Below are positions 34,891-46,321 of a stretch of 64,000 bases of DNA, piece by piece (positions within the stretch are counted from its first letter, which is position 1; every line of letters starts with the position of its first letter). The stretch is taken from NCBI GenBank assembly GCA_028551475.1, contig CM052358.1:27678853-27742852 (forward strand), given 5' to 3'. This DNA comes from Casuarina equisetifolia. Taxonomy: Eukaryota > Streptophyta > Magnoliopsida > Fagales > Casuarinaceae. The notes below the pieces were generated by a model, which was not told the origin of the DNA, did not search any database, and saw only the letters and a list, made by a program, of their open reading frames with translations. Both the position numbers and the translations under genes were made by a program.

Positions 34891-36290
34891 TTGTATTACA
34901 TCAGCCACAAGTTAAAAAGAATAATTTTTTATTATATCACAAATATAAGATTTCAAGAGAGGAAAAAAAAAAAGAATGAAAGTGAAACTACACATGAAAT
35001 ACTCACTTAGTAGTATGATAACAATTTGATATAGATAAATTTAATTACCAGGAGCTTATAATGGTCCTAAGTAGTTTTTTATTAGGTGATTATCATAGCT
35101 TACTTAATTTGATTATGTGATCAGTTAATGATAATAGCTTAGGATCATGATTAGATTAGGTAGTTATTTGTTATAATAGCTTTGAACTAATGAGTTATAT
35201 TTGAAAGGGATGTCATTTCTCTTGTAAATATCTTTTGAAATCTAAAAACTATGATTGAACTTATTCAACTATTGTGAAGTACATTCTCTTTTTTACTTCT
35301 TTTTGGTAAAATGAAAAATTGTATTAGTGAATTAGAATATAGAAATACAAGGGCATACATTAGTATTACGAAGATCACTACATCTATGAAAAGATAAAAG
35401 TTAAAAGTAGATTTTTTTTCCCTAAACAAGACTTATGAGGTGAATCTCTCTCTTGTTGAGGCTTATGAAGTGAAATCTCTTTATAATGAAGCTTATTGAA
35501 GATAACTCAAATCATGAGCATAATCCAACTAAATCAAGGCTTAGTTATGTGTTTTGATTATTAAGCACATAACAGAGTCAGCTTCTCTTAAAGCAAAGTT
35601 GGAAGGAGAGTTTAAATAAAAATCTTAACAAATGACAGTAAAATATTGAAATTGTACATTTTATTATTATTTCGTAGGTACTAGTTGCATATTGTCAATA
35701 TTTCTCTCTCTGTATTTACGTTAAGGGGATAGCAATAGTATGTCGCTGCAAGCTAGTACTATACAACCACTTCTTTGTATTGACATTTAATGTAGTACTT
35801 CAATAATTGCTGCAAACATACTTTAGGGATAACCAGAAAAGTAGTACTACTCCTACAAGAAGCATCTTCAATCCAATAGTATGTTTGCAGTCGTTATAAC
35901 AAACAAACGAGAAGAGTACATGCAAAAAACGTTTCTTTTCTTAATCCATATTGAAAAAGCAAAAGTACTACTTTTCCGGCGGCTGTGATCGGTTCAATGG
36001 GCAACTTTTTCAGCTGCCAATACAAAAGTTGCTCCTCCTCACAGTGAAACTGGTTCACATCCAAAGAAAAAATGAAGTTTCTCCAACTAGATCATTGTCT
36101 AACTAATCGGAAAGTGGGTATCCCTTTCTTTTTCCAAAGAAAAGAGGAAGTTTTTCTTTTCAAACGTCACAGAAAGCTTATCTTCTTATTGGGTGCTGAA
36201 CTAACGACGACCAAGACCATTCTGTAGGTGAAATTGAATACTTTGAGGGTCGATGTCGGACCCCTGAGAAACCGTGTTCCAGAAAATTAA
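34891..36290. other. Spacer with a paralogue-delimited insertion and nested LINE end
   Basis: 34970-35055 and 35578-35680 together make the usual AGTGAAACTACACAT...AAAGCAAAGTTGGAAG block, so about 520 bp (roughly 35056-35577) inserted into it; ends are not resolved and no clear terminal repeats are seen. Inside, 35300-35410 resembles a minus-strand LINE 3' end. 35700-36060 and 36110-36290 are recurrent module blocks (GGGGATAGCAATAG; CTTATTGGGTGCTGAA). Confidence 0.4.
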
Positions 36291-36560
36291 GGGAAAGGCC
36301 AGGGGCTACAAGCCCATGACCTCGTTTTTCCTAACATGGTAAGAACCAGAGATAATTCAAAGCATGAGCTGGGAAGGTAGCAGTCACCTCAGACGCCTCC
36401 ACTGCACGAAGGACTGTCTCCCCTGCCGTCACAACACTTCTAGGTTACTGAGGGTGGTGGGACATTATTTGGCTCCCACGTTTTCGGTTTCATTAAGCGA
36501 CACTGGATGGTTATCATCATCTAGATCAACTCCTGAACGTGTTTTTTTTTTAATCAGAAT
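36291..36560 (+). repeat. Exon-like 'h' block, best-preserved long copy
   Basis: GGGGCTACAAGCCCATGACC, then CTCGTTTTTCCTAACATG|GTAAGAACC, followed by AGCATGAGCTGGGAAGGTAG and GGTTACTGAGGGTGGTGGGA. It carries an ATG, a short open stretch and a donor, which would suit a small first coding exon; no downstream acceptor exon was found. Copies are at 5281, 11885, 21045, 26345, 30140, 46735, 48960, 52445 and 57535. Confidence 0.45.
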
Positions 36561-38590
36561 TTACCTACTACTCCCACAAGAAGCATCTTCAATCCAACAT
36601 GTTAAATCAAAACATATTTTGGTTCTTTTAATATTGACGATAATGTTTGTCTCACAATCTAAATGGTCTTTCTCGTTGTAAGGAGAAAGAAAAAAGTATA
36701 ATCTTTATTAATTAAAAAATTATAGATTTTTACATATATTTTCAAATTTTAGGTGGAAATACAATTGATAACTCTATATTTACAAAGTAACTTTGATTAT
36801 TTCAGACAACATATAATGTAATATTTTTGAGATTATATTTGGATTCCCTTATATTTAATTATATTTTCATTAATTGTATAGCAAAAGACAATATGATAAG
36901 AAGAAAACGAGAACTAACTTATTTTCATGATAACTATGGCAAGGGAGGAAGAAAAAAGAAAAGTTTATCATGTTTCTTGTTTTAGACAGTCTCTAAGTTT
37001 GTTCTGTTGTGTAAAAGATGTACAAACATTTGGTGAGGAGAAGATAATATGATGATAGATTTTCTATTTCTTTATTTAAGATTTTTTTATTTCTACCATT
37101 ATTCTTATTTGTTTTTACATTATGTTTTAATTTACCATTACTAGAATTATGATATAACCTAATTATAACAATAAGAATTTTATTGTTACTTTGTTCTGTA
37201 AGGAACAATGTGTATGTGAGTTATCTATTATTGTTTTTAATATTTTTAGGTGATTAGTTATTACTTAAATAATTTAATTTCCACGTTTGAGATTAAAAAG
37301 AGATGATATGATATACAACTACTTCTTATAATGTATAATCATGAATTAGATATAGATAAATATATATCATATTTTTTATATATCTTTTAGTGATGAAGTG
37401 ATCAAAAGATCTATTGTAAACTGATAATGTTCATAAATTATAATGCACTTTGTTTATTTCAATTTACATAAAGATATATCATATTAATGAATTGAGTATG
37501 TTTACTAAAGCTAGACATATGGTAGTAAATAAATTAAAAAATTTTACAACCACATAGGTATTACCATTCTTGTAGGCATAAATAATCAAAATTCATATTT
37601 ATTAGTTATGGTGAAATCATACACTTTAATATATTTCTTATATTGAGTCTATTAATTTAAGTTTAGTTGTTCTTAATTATGAATTTTGCTTTAAAAAATA
37701 TCACTATTAATACATTCTCCAATATTGTGATTTGCTAGATAAACTTTAGAGTTAACTTATTGTTAGTATTTAATTAGTTTAATATTTACCAATCTTTATA
37801 AAATGATATGCTTTTTTATTATTATATTTTTGTTTGACATATTCAATTGCATGTAAAATTTTCACAAATAACAATGCTAATTTATTTATGGATAATAAAA
37901 TCCTTGTAATGTTCCAAGGTTCATAGTGAAAGGGCATAACAAAAGTGGCATATATCCCACATCAACCTTAGTATCCTTCATATATTGAAAAATGATCCCT
38001 TATCTTATAAGTCAATTTAAAGAAAAATACAGTCCAATCTTTGTTAATTAAATCTCACAAGTTCCTACACTTGTTTACAGAGCTTTTCAAAGAAGGAAAA
38101 AAGTGAAACTGAAACTACACATAAAATCTTATTATAATTGTAACATGCTCCAAGGTTTAGAGCTCTTTAATTATAACATTCATTATTATTTTGTGTGTAC
38201 TAGTTAGATATGGTTAATTTTTTATCTTTTTGTATTTTCCTTTTGTTTTGAAAAATCTTACTAAGGAGATAATAATAAAATCTTGCTAAAAGTGAATATT
38301 ATACGACAAAAAATTCTTTAGATTGATATCTAGTTAAAGTAAAATAATCCAATTGAGTAACTACGACAAATATATTTTAACGAAGGAACAAAAGAAAAGA
38401 ATAAAAGTTCTTTTTTTTGAATCCATAGTGAGGAAAAAAAGAAAGAAAGCATTACCTAATGGAAAAAAAACTCTTCCTTTTCTTTTTAGCCCTACATCCA
38501 AAAGTTTACTAGTTATAGTTAGCATAGTCTTTTCCCTTGAAACCTTTGTAGCACAATCAATAAGTTTTTTTTTTAAGCATAATTAGTGAT
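36561..38590. other. AT-rich DNA with an LTR-like remnant
   Basis: 37020-37860 (GGTGATTAGTTATTACTTAA, GGTAGTAAATAAATTA, TTTACCAATCTTTATAAAAT) is a diverged relative of the solo LTR at 23883-25182, seen from its middle to its end; so it is an old LTR of the same lineage. 37880-38130 and 38150-38560 are recurrent spacer blocks. No gene is seen. Confidence 0.4.
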
Positions 38591-39560
38591 ATTTGGTACC
38601 GATGTCAATTTTTGGTCGTTTTGCGCTCAAGGTCCAGTAGATGTGCATAAGGCTTGCGAAAATTTTTCATATTGAGAATTTTTCATATGAGGAAAAGGTT
38701 CTAAGTCTTTTCTATGTGGATTTTAACTGTTTTGAGCTAATCAACTACAAAATACTTAAAAGCCTTCTTGACATCTTTATTATAGCAATAAATCTTTAAT
38801 GTCAATCAAACTCTTTGTGTGAAGGCTAAAGTTTAGGATTAACAACCTAGAAATGACCTAACTTTTGGTTCTTGAAAAGTTACAAGATCCAAAGCTTGCT
38901 TGGACAATAATTTTAGGTGAAAAGTATGATGCTTTTCTTTTACTATAAAAAAGAAACCTATATAAGCCTAGGGTTTCTAACCACTAATCATATGTTTGAA
39001 ACAAATATTTGATATACTTTAGTTTTTATCATTTTAATGTTTTACTTATCATATTTTGTGTATTAAGGTTGTGGTAAGATTAGTTGCGTACATCTCTTAC
39101 TTTCATTATCATGCATGTTCATTATACTAAGCTTGTTGTTATTTCGAAGGCAAAACATGATATGTGAAATGCCAATGGAAATTAATCAGCTGCAATATCT
39201 CCTAATTTCTTTCGACCTAGAATTATTTAGAACGTTCATCCAGATTTGTGTGAGATCAGCTAGCTTAAAGCTTTGCATATTAATTTCTATTCTATAAGCC
39301 ACTTTATAGGCATTTCAAGCATTTGAATCCACTACATATTCAAAAAGCACACAAGCCTTCATCATGATTCATGATGTTAAAGTTTGGAACATAACAAGAC
39401 TAAAAAGAGGATAGTCCTTCTTAGGAATCAAACATATGTACAACCTTGGATCATTTTTCATTGGAAATCTCTGGACAAAAAGTAAATACTTCCATTTTTC
39501 TTAAGTGCAAGGCTTTCCACAAAGCCAGCTTTCTTAGACTAAAATTAGGATTTCATTATC
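38591..39560. repeat. W-box block and 3'-flank of module E (SINE-free)
   Basis: 38604-38634 is an altered W-box block. 38860-39000 matches module A but runs straight from AAAAAAGAAACCTATATAAG into GGGTTTCTAACC, so the SINE site is empty. 39300-39560 matches the common flank. Confidence 0.6.
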
Positions 39561-39978
39561 ATGATGAGAAGTTAACTTACTTCTTATCACAAGAAGTTAA
39601 CCGACAACAAAAAAACAGAATTTGATTGAAGGGAATAGCTCAGGACACATGAACTACTTCTTCTCATTGTGTAAGTAGGAAATACCATAGCTAGCTGTGA
39701 TTTTTTAAACAGAAAACACACTTAAGGTTACACTATATAGGCATACGGTCCTATGCAAACTGGCTGCAGGTTCACAGTACGGACTGCCACTTGCGAGTTG
39801 CTTAAGAGATTCTCTCGCCACTTGCAATTGCATAACTGCCCTTACACCCAGCGGATGGTCTTGTTGCTAGAGAATGAATTTGAGCCGTTGATTCTTCCTT
39901 GCCCGTACTCGAGCTGGACATGCTGGAAATAACCATAATCAGACTAATACGAGTGAGCTGCCGCTGTAGCAGCAACAT

Positions 39979-42793
39979 CTACAAGGGAGGGAGGGAGGGA
40001 GCTGCAGACGTAGCAGCCACATCACCAGCGGCCGTGTTGGCACCATTGAAAGTCATGTTGGGAAAATTAGTTTCCCATGCATACAGCTCAAGTGGGATGT
40101 CAGAATAAAGAGCATGATCAGCGTGCAGGCCATGATCGGTCTGCAAGGCAGTCATGTGGTTACTATTGGAGTCATCTTGTGGGAAAACAGGTGAAACCGG
40201 CTCGGGAAAATTCTGATTGAAGGGAGCTTGTGGGAACTCATATGGAGGCAGCATCGTGGCAGCTTGTGGGAATTCACGTAAAGGCACCGTCGCGGCAGCT
40301 TGCGGTACTTCACATGTAGGGAACTCATGAGGAAAGGCACGAAGGCTTGCGGGAGGTCGCTGGACAAACAACAAAGCATGATAGGCTTCGTCCGTCATGG
40401 TTGCAGGAGCAAAAGGTCCAGCTTCCCTTTCAGATTGGTGTCCGAAAACTTGCGTCCATAAGTTATATTGGTTGGCATTTGAAGATGTATTCCGTGATCG
40501 GAGTGAGCATGATTCTCTGGCAGGTGAGGCATGGTTGTGCACCCCCTCGTACACTGCTCGGATAGATCCTGCCTCCAAGGTTGACCACCCAACTTTTTTC
40601 CGTGCAAAGCAATCACTTTTTCGGCAATATTTGAGCTTAGATGATGATATTTGTAATCGAATAATCTTGTAAATTTTTTACGGGTGATATATAATTTGAC
40701 CTTTCACCAAAATAAAATAACTTCTGAATACATGCATTGAAATGGAACCAAGATGAGCATTTCTGTACATAACATCTATCATAATAAGATGACCTTGCAT
40801 ATAAAGTGGATACATAGTTTACCGGTTTTTGCTGATACTTTTTATGAACTTTTGCCCATACTTCTTCCATTCGTACCCATCTTCTGGTAAGATAAATCTG
40901 CTGCCTTTTGCATCGGCTTCTCTCTCTCCTCTGTGTTTTCCCTCCATTTTCCTGGTAGAACACGAAGAGGATCAAACAAACTTATCCTTCTATGACACAT
41001 AGGAGGATGGGTTGAGCACTCAACGTATTTTTTTGCCTATAACCCATCGTGGCATGCATAAAATTACTTCACAATATCTTACGACTTAAGCCTATGCTTG
41101 ACTTTATGCATGTTTGAACATGAGAGAATAGATGAAGGGAGGTATTGGGTATTGGCGAAATATTTTTACATCAACATAAATCTTACACAGATGATGGTAT
41201 CAGTAACTAATAGGAGGAAAAAATATAAAAAGAAAAATGAAAGGGAAGGAAGCCACATGCAAGGCCGAAGCGCAACTCGATGAGTTCATTAGTATATTGT
41301 GTGGGTGGGAAAGCTGCACCTAGAGGTGGAGATGAGGTTATCAGCTAGAAAACCTTGCGGAAGATCCCAGTGTGCACAGAATTGCCATCTTATATATGTA
41401 TTTATACTGAACAGAACAGATCCAAGCACGGAAAAACCAAGTCAATCAAATACGGGAAAACACGCTGCTTGGATCCCCTACAAATCTAGATTGGTGGACA
41501 AAAACCAGAAAGCTTAAATCAAAAGTGCATTTCAGAGTACCTCTTCAATTGTACTGCTTATGTAAATGCCAAAATGGACTTAAAAGAAACTAAAGAAGAT
41601 ACACAACACTCTCACAAAGTTGTTTGGCAAATAGTTTGCTCACTAAAAAAGGAAGGGGATTAGGATTACCAAATCTGAAACTTTGGAATAAAGTCATTTT
41701 GGGACGTATGCTTTGGAAACTCATCCATCTTCCAAATGCTTCATTATGGAGTAAATGGATCCATAGTACAAAATGTAAAAAAACTTCAGTAATGCAGCTT
41801 AATATCAAAGGCACCATGGCATGGAGTTGGAGAGGCTTTCTCAAACTTAGGCCTACACTTATCAGATTATTTATACGTCTACCTATTGTTGTAAACAAAT
41901 TTATCAAGACCTTCAACTAATCACTGAAAAAGTAGATTGGTATGATTTAATTTGGACAGGGGGCATTTGCAAACATAATTTTATTGGATGGCTAGTTTGT
42001 CAAGATCAATCTACAGCAGAAAGAATGGTACGATGGCTTCCTTTAGTTAACTTATACTGTGACTTTTGTTAGTCCTATGTTGAAAATAGGAGTCATTTCT
42101 TTTTTGAATGTCCATGGACAATAATGGTTTGGAAGACTATCCTTGCTCAGAATGGAATTCGACGTCATATTGGAGGATGGACTGAAGAACTGCAATGGAT
42201 GATTAGAGCAACTAAAGGAAAGGATTTGGCTGCAAAGCTTCTTAAAATATCATTTTTAGCTTGTATTTATTGCATATGAACAGAACGAAATAGAAGACGA
42301 TTTCAATATAGAATAGTCAACATTCCTATCCTCTTGGCTAAAGTAAGGAAAACTATATGAAGGAGAGCTTGTTTGTTTCAAAATGTAAAATTGTCACAGG
42401 AAAATGTCATTTTGAGTGAGATTTGGAGGCTTCCAGCTTCCATCTTTTCATAATTGTTGAAAATTGTAATGTTGGGGTATGCCCTTTTGCTTTTGTACAC
42501 TACTTTATATTAATGCAAACTTACATTTCAACAAAAAAAAAAAAGAAACTAAAGAAGAGAATGCATACAGGCTGCAGTCAGATGTTATGATCAGAATGCA
42601 AAGATGCGCGAATCTAAATTTAAAGGAGTGAATCTATGAAGTAAACGCACATTGGTTGAAGGTATGTAACTGTTCAGTCAATATTGTCCTTTCCTCTTGT
42701 TTTCTTCACAACTTCTAAGTTTGACAAATCTTATGAGGAAAGTAGGAAGGAGACTTACATGGAGGTTTGTCTGCATTGGCAAGCTTCACTTGT
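39979..42793 (-). pseudogene. WRKY copy E: WKKYGQK variant with a long tail, broken
   Basis: Exon 1 (42759-42793) has a perfect GTAAGT donor, but its ATG is changed to ACA. Exon 2 (40823-40951) is open with DGYEWKKYGQKFIKSISKNR, so Arg of WRKY is Lys; it has an internal in-frame Met. Exon 3 starts near 40730 but carries about 85-95 bp of extra DNA between 40627 and 40720, which brings a stop. Past it the frame is open to 39979: finger Cys pair (CRKSDC), HNH, and a tail far longer than in other copies, rich in Pro/Ala/Phe with FPQAA-like repeats (e.g. VPLREFPQAATMLPPYEFPQ). Intron 1 was enlarged by a LINE (41600-42540). It is probably a pseudogene, though the tail looks well kept and may show the original C-terminus of the family. 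Confidence 0.7.
41600..42540 (+). mobile_element. 5'-truncated LINE with 18-nt target duplication
   Basis: AAAAGAAACTAAAGAAGA lies at 41582-41599 and 42541-42558 (the first As may be shared with the tail). The insert encodes KKGRGLGLPNLKLWNKVILG and SLWSKWIHS, then the zinc-binding region (YVENRSHFFFECPWT, MIRATKGKDLAAKLLKISF) and ends in TTAATGCAAACTTACATTTC plus A9 or more. Stops are present (e.g. in FC*SYVEN). The empty site is visible in intron 1 of WRKY copies C and D (AGAAGAAAACGCACACAG context at 19812 and 28205). Confidence 0.9.
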
Positions 42794-42830
42794 GGTAGGT
42801 TCTCTCTCAACCATAGTAAAAACGTTTTTA

Positions 42831-45800
42831 AGCCTCTTGTGGAAAAAGGAACAAGGTAAAGGGAAAGGGAGAAAGAGTGAGAGAAAGAAAGGAAAACAAT
42901 TCTTTTTCTATGGAGACAAATGCATCATGGAAACATTTTTTATTATGAAGACAAAGGACTCAAATTTTTTTTTTTAATTTAGATTTCATCACAAAAATTA
43001 TCATTTTAAATAAGATTTTTGTATTACACACTTATTCTTGCATACCAAATATCATGCATAGCATGTACTGGGTATGACAAAATTAACCTAAATTTTATTA
43101 CTCCATTAAAAGTTTAGAATTTAATAACCCTTAAAAGTCTTTGAGTCCATTTTTAACATATGTCCTTTATTTTTTTCTCAATGTGACGGAGAGAGAGGAA
43201 GAGAGAGAGAGAGAGTTTAGAATTTAATAAGCCCTAAAATTTATCTAAAGTATTCAAGTATCCTATTGATCCCACACTGATAAGAAAATGCAAATCTTTT
43301 GGCCTTTTATGAGGCATGTCCTCCTCTTTCTTTGAGACATCTTTTGGAGATGGATAACTAGGACCAGTTTTCTACTGGCATTAAAGCCAACTATCCTTTT
43401 ATATGTATAAGGATCAGTCTAGCCAACAAAATTGACCAAGTTTTAATTGAGGAGGAGTATAAAAGTATCAATCCCACACATTGGTAAAAAAATGCAAATC
43501 TCTTGACCCTATAAGAGCCGTGTCCTCCTCTTCCCCGTAGATGTCTTTTGAATAGGGACAACTGGGACTAGTTTCCTCCAAGAAATTTGCATTTTAAGCC
43601 TCTTGTGGAAAAAGGTACGAGGTAAAAGGAAAGGGAGAAAAAGTGAGAGAAAGAGAGGAAAAAGTTTCTTTTTCCATGGAGACAAATGCATTATGAAAAC
43701 ATTTTTTCTTATGAAGACAAAGGTTAACTCAAAAGTAAAAATATTTTTTTAATTTGTATTTCATCACAAAAATTATCATTTGAAAAATAAGATTTTTGTA
43801 TTACACATGTATTCTTGCATACAAAATACCATGTTACAAGTACCAGATATGAAAAAATTAACCTTAATTTTGTTACTGCATTAAAAGTTTAGAATCTAAT
43901 AAGCCCTTAAGAGTCTGTCCACTTTCGACATAAGTCCTTTATTTTTTTCTCGATGTGATGGAAATTCCCACCACCATGGTACTCTTTCGCCAATCACCAA
44001 GCTTCTAGACAAAAATATGGAGAGAGAGAGAGGGAGAGAGTTTAGAATTTAATAAGCCCTAAAATTTATCTAAAATCTTCGAGTTTACTCTTCACATGTG
44101 AAACCATCGATCCCACACCGTAAGAAAATGTGGATCTCTTGGCCTTTTAAGAGTCGTGTCCTCTTTCCCTTAGATGTCTTTTGAACAGGGACAATTGGGA
44201 CTAGTTTCCTCCAAGAGATTTGCATTTTAAGCCTCTTGTGGAAAATGGCATAAGGTAAAAGGAAAGGGAGAGAGAGTGAGAGAAAGAGAAGAAAATATTT
44301 CTTTTTCCATGGAGACAAATGCATCATGGAAACATTTTTTATTATGAAGACAAAGGACTCAAAAATTTAAAAATGTTTTTTTAATTTACATTTCATCACA
44401 AAAATTATCATTTTAAAAATAATATTTTTGTATTACACACGTATTCTTGCATACCAAATACCATGTATAGCAAGTACCGGATATAACAAAATTAACCTAC
44501 ATTCTATTACTACATTAAAAGTTTAGAATTTAATAAGCTCTAAAAGTCTTTGAGTCCAATTTTAACATATGTCCTTTATTTTTTTCTCGATGTGATGGAG
44601 AGATAGGGAGAGAGAGGGAGAGAGTTTAGAATTTAATAAGCCCTAAAAGTTATCTAAAGTATTCAAGTATCCTATTGATCCCACGCCGATAAGAAAATGC
44701 AGATCTTTTGGCCTTATAAAATGCATGTCCTCCTTTCTCTTTGAGACATCTTTTGGAGTGGGATAATTGGGACCAATTTTCTACTAGCATCAAAGCCATC
44801 TATCCTTTTATATCTATAAGGATCAATCTAGTCAACAAAATTGACCAAGTTTTAATTGAGGAGGAGTATAAAAGTATCAATCCCACACATTGGTAAAAAA
44901 ATGCAAATCTTTTGACCCTATAAGAGCCGTGTCCTTTTCCCCTTAGATGTCTTTTGAATAGGGACAACTGGGACTAGTTTCCTCCAAGAGATTTGCATTT
45001 TAAGCCTCTTGTGGAAAAAGGTACAAGGTAAAAGGAAAGGGAGAGAAAGTGAGAGAAAGAGAGGAAAACGTTTCTTTTTCCATGGAGACAAATGCATTAT
45101 GAAAGCATTTTTTTTATTATGAAGACAAAGGTTAACTCAAAAGTTTAAATTTTTTTTTAATTTGTATTTCGTCACAAAAATTATCATTTTATAAATAAGA
45201 TTTTTGTATTACACACATATTCTTACATACCAAATACCATGTATAGCAAGTACCAGATATGAAAAAATTAACCTAAATTTTGTTACTATAATAAAAATTT
45301 AGAATTTAATGAGCCCTTAAAAGTCTTCGAGTCCACTTTCGACATATGTCCTTTATTTTTTTCTCGATGTGATGGAAATTTGCACCGCCATGGTACTCTT
45401 TCGCCAACAACCAAGCTTTTGTACAAAAATATGGAGAGGGAGAGAGAGAGAGAGAGAGAGGGAGTGAGTATAGAATTTAATAAGCCCTAAAAGTTATCTA
45501 AAATCTTCGAGTTTACTCTTCACATGTGAAAGCATCGAATCCCACACTATAAGAAAATGTAGATCTCTCGGCCTTTTACGAGTCGTGTCCTCCTCTTTCC
45601 CTTAGATGTCTTTTGAACAGGGATAATTGGGACTAGTTTCCTCCAAGAGATTTCCATTTTTAGCCTTTTGTGGAAAAGGGTATGAGGTAAAGGGAAAGGG
45701 AGAGAAAGTGAGAGAAAGAGGAAAACATTTCTTTTTCTATGGCTACAAATGCATCATGGAAACATTTTTTATTAGGAAGACAAAGGACTCAAAAATTTAA

Positions 45801-46130
45801 AAATATTTTTTTAATTTAAATTTCATCACAAAAATGATCATTTTAAAAATAAAATTTTTATCTTACACATGTATTCTTACATATCAAATACCATGTATAG
45901 CAAATATCATATATGAAAAAATTAACCTAAATTTTGTTAGTACATTAAAAGTTTAGACTTTAATGAGCCCTAAAAGTCTTCAGAGTCCACTTTCGACATA
46001 TGGCCTTTATTTTTTTCTCGATGTGATGGACATTCGCACTGCCATGGTATTCTTTTGCCAACGACCAAGCTTCTGGACAAAATATGGAGAGAGAGAGAGG
46101 GAGAGAGTTTAGAATTTAATAAGCCCCAAG
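42831..46130. repeat. Dimeric tandem repeat made of WRKY promoter/leader DNA
   Basis: The landmark AGCCTCTTGTGGAAAA occurs at 42831, 43596, 44230, 45003 (and as AGCCTTTTGTGGAAAA at 45662): spacings 765, 634, 773, 659. Long and short units alternate, giving a dimer of about 1.4 kb in just over two copies. Each unit holds the WRKY leader (GGTAAAAGGAAAGGGAGA, GA-rich) and an ATTTCATCACAAAAATTATC stretch. Short units also carry the promoter block GATGGAAATT(C/T)(C/G)CACC with CCAAGCTT(C/T)T, also seen at 25985; long units have GGAGGAGTATAAAAGTATCA, a TATA-like element. The array lies directly upstream of WRKY copy E. No genes are inside; short frames are repeat translations. Confidence 0.85.
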
Positions 46131-46269
46131 AGTTATCTAAAATCTTTGAGTTTACTCTTCACATGTGAAAGCATCGATCCGGTAGGAAAATGCAGATCTC
46201 TTGGCCTTCTGAAATCCGTGCCCTCCTCTCTCCATGAGACATCTTTTGGAGAGGGACAAGTGGAATCAG
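46131..46269. other. End of the promoter repeat array
   Basis: Partial last unit: GAGTTTACTCTTCACATGTG and CTCTTGGCCTTCTGAAATCC match earlier units, then the array degrades. Confidence 0.5.
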
Positions 46270-46321
46270 TTTTACACGTGTAAAAATCATTAAAGTCAAT
46301 TTTCCTTTTACACGTGTAAAA
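46270..46321. promoter_or_regulatory. Pair of perfect G-box palindromes
   Basis: TTTTACACGTGTAAAA, a perfect 16-nt palindrome, occurs at 46270-46285 and 46306-46321, 36 bp apart centre to centre. The core CACGTG is the plant G-box bound by bZIP and bHLH factors. The corresponding position in the repeat units has CTTTTATATGTATAAGGATC, so the G-boxes are specific to this end. Confidence 0.55.

Noticed and set aside
43509..44327. Repeated MHLSPWKKK frames on the minus strand as a small gene family
   Set aside because: They are translations of the tandem promoter repeat, arise once per unit and lack conservation beyond the repeat identity.
42831..46130. A CRISPR-like or centromeric satellite array
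   Set aside because: Units are 630-770 bp with gene-promoter homology and only about five copies; no spacer pattern and no short satellite monomer.
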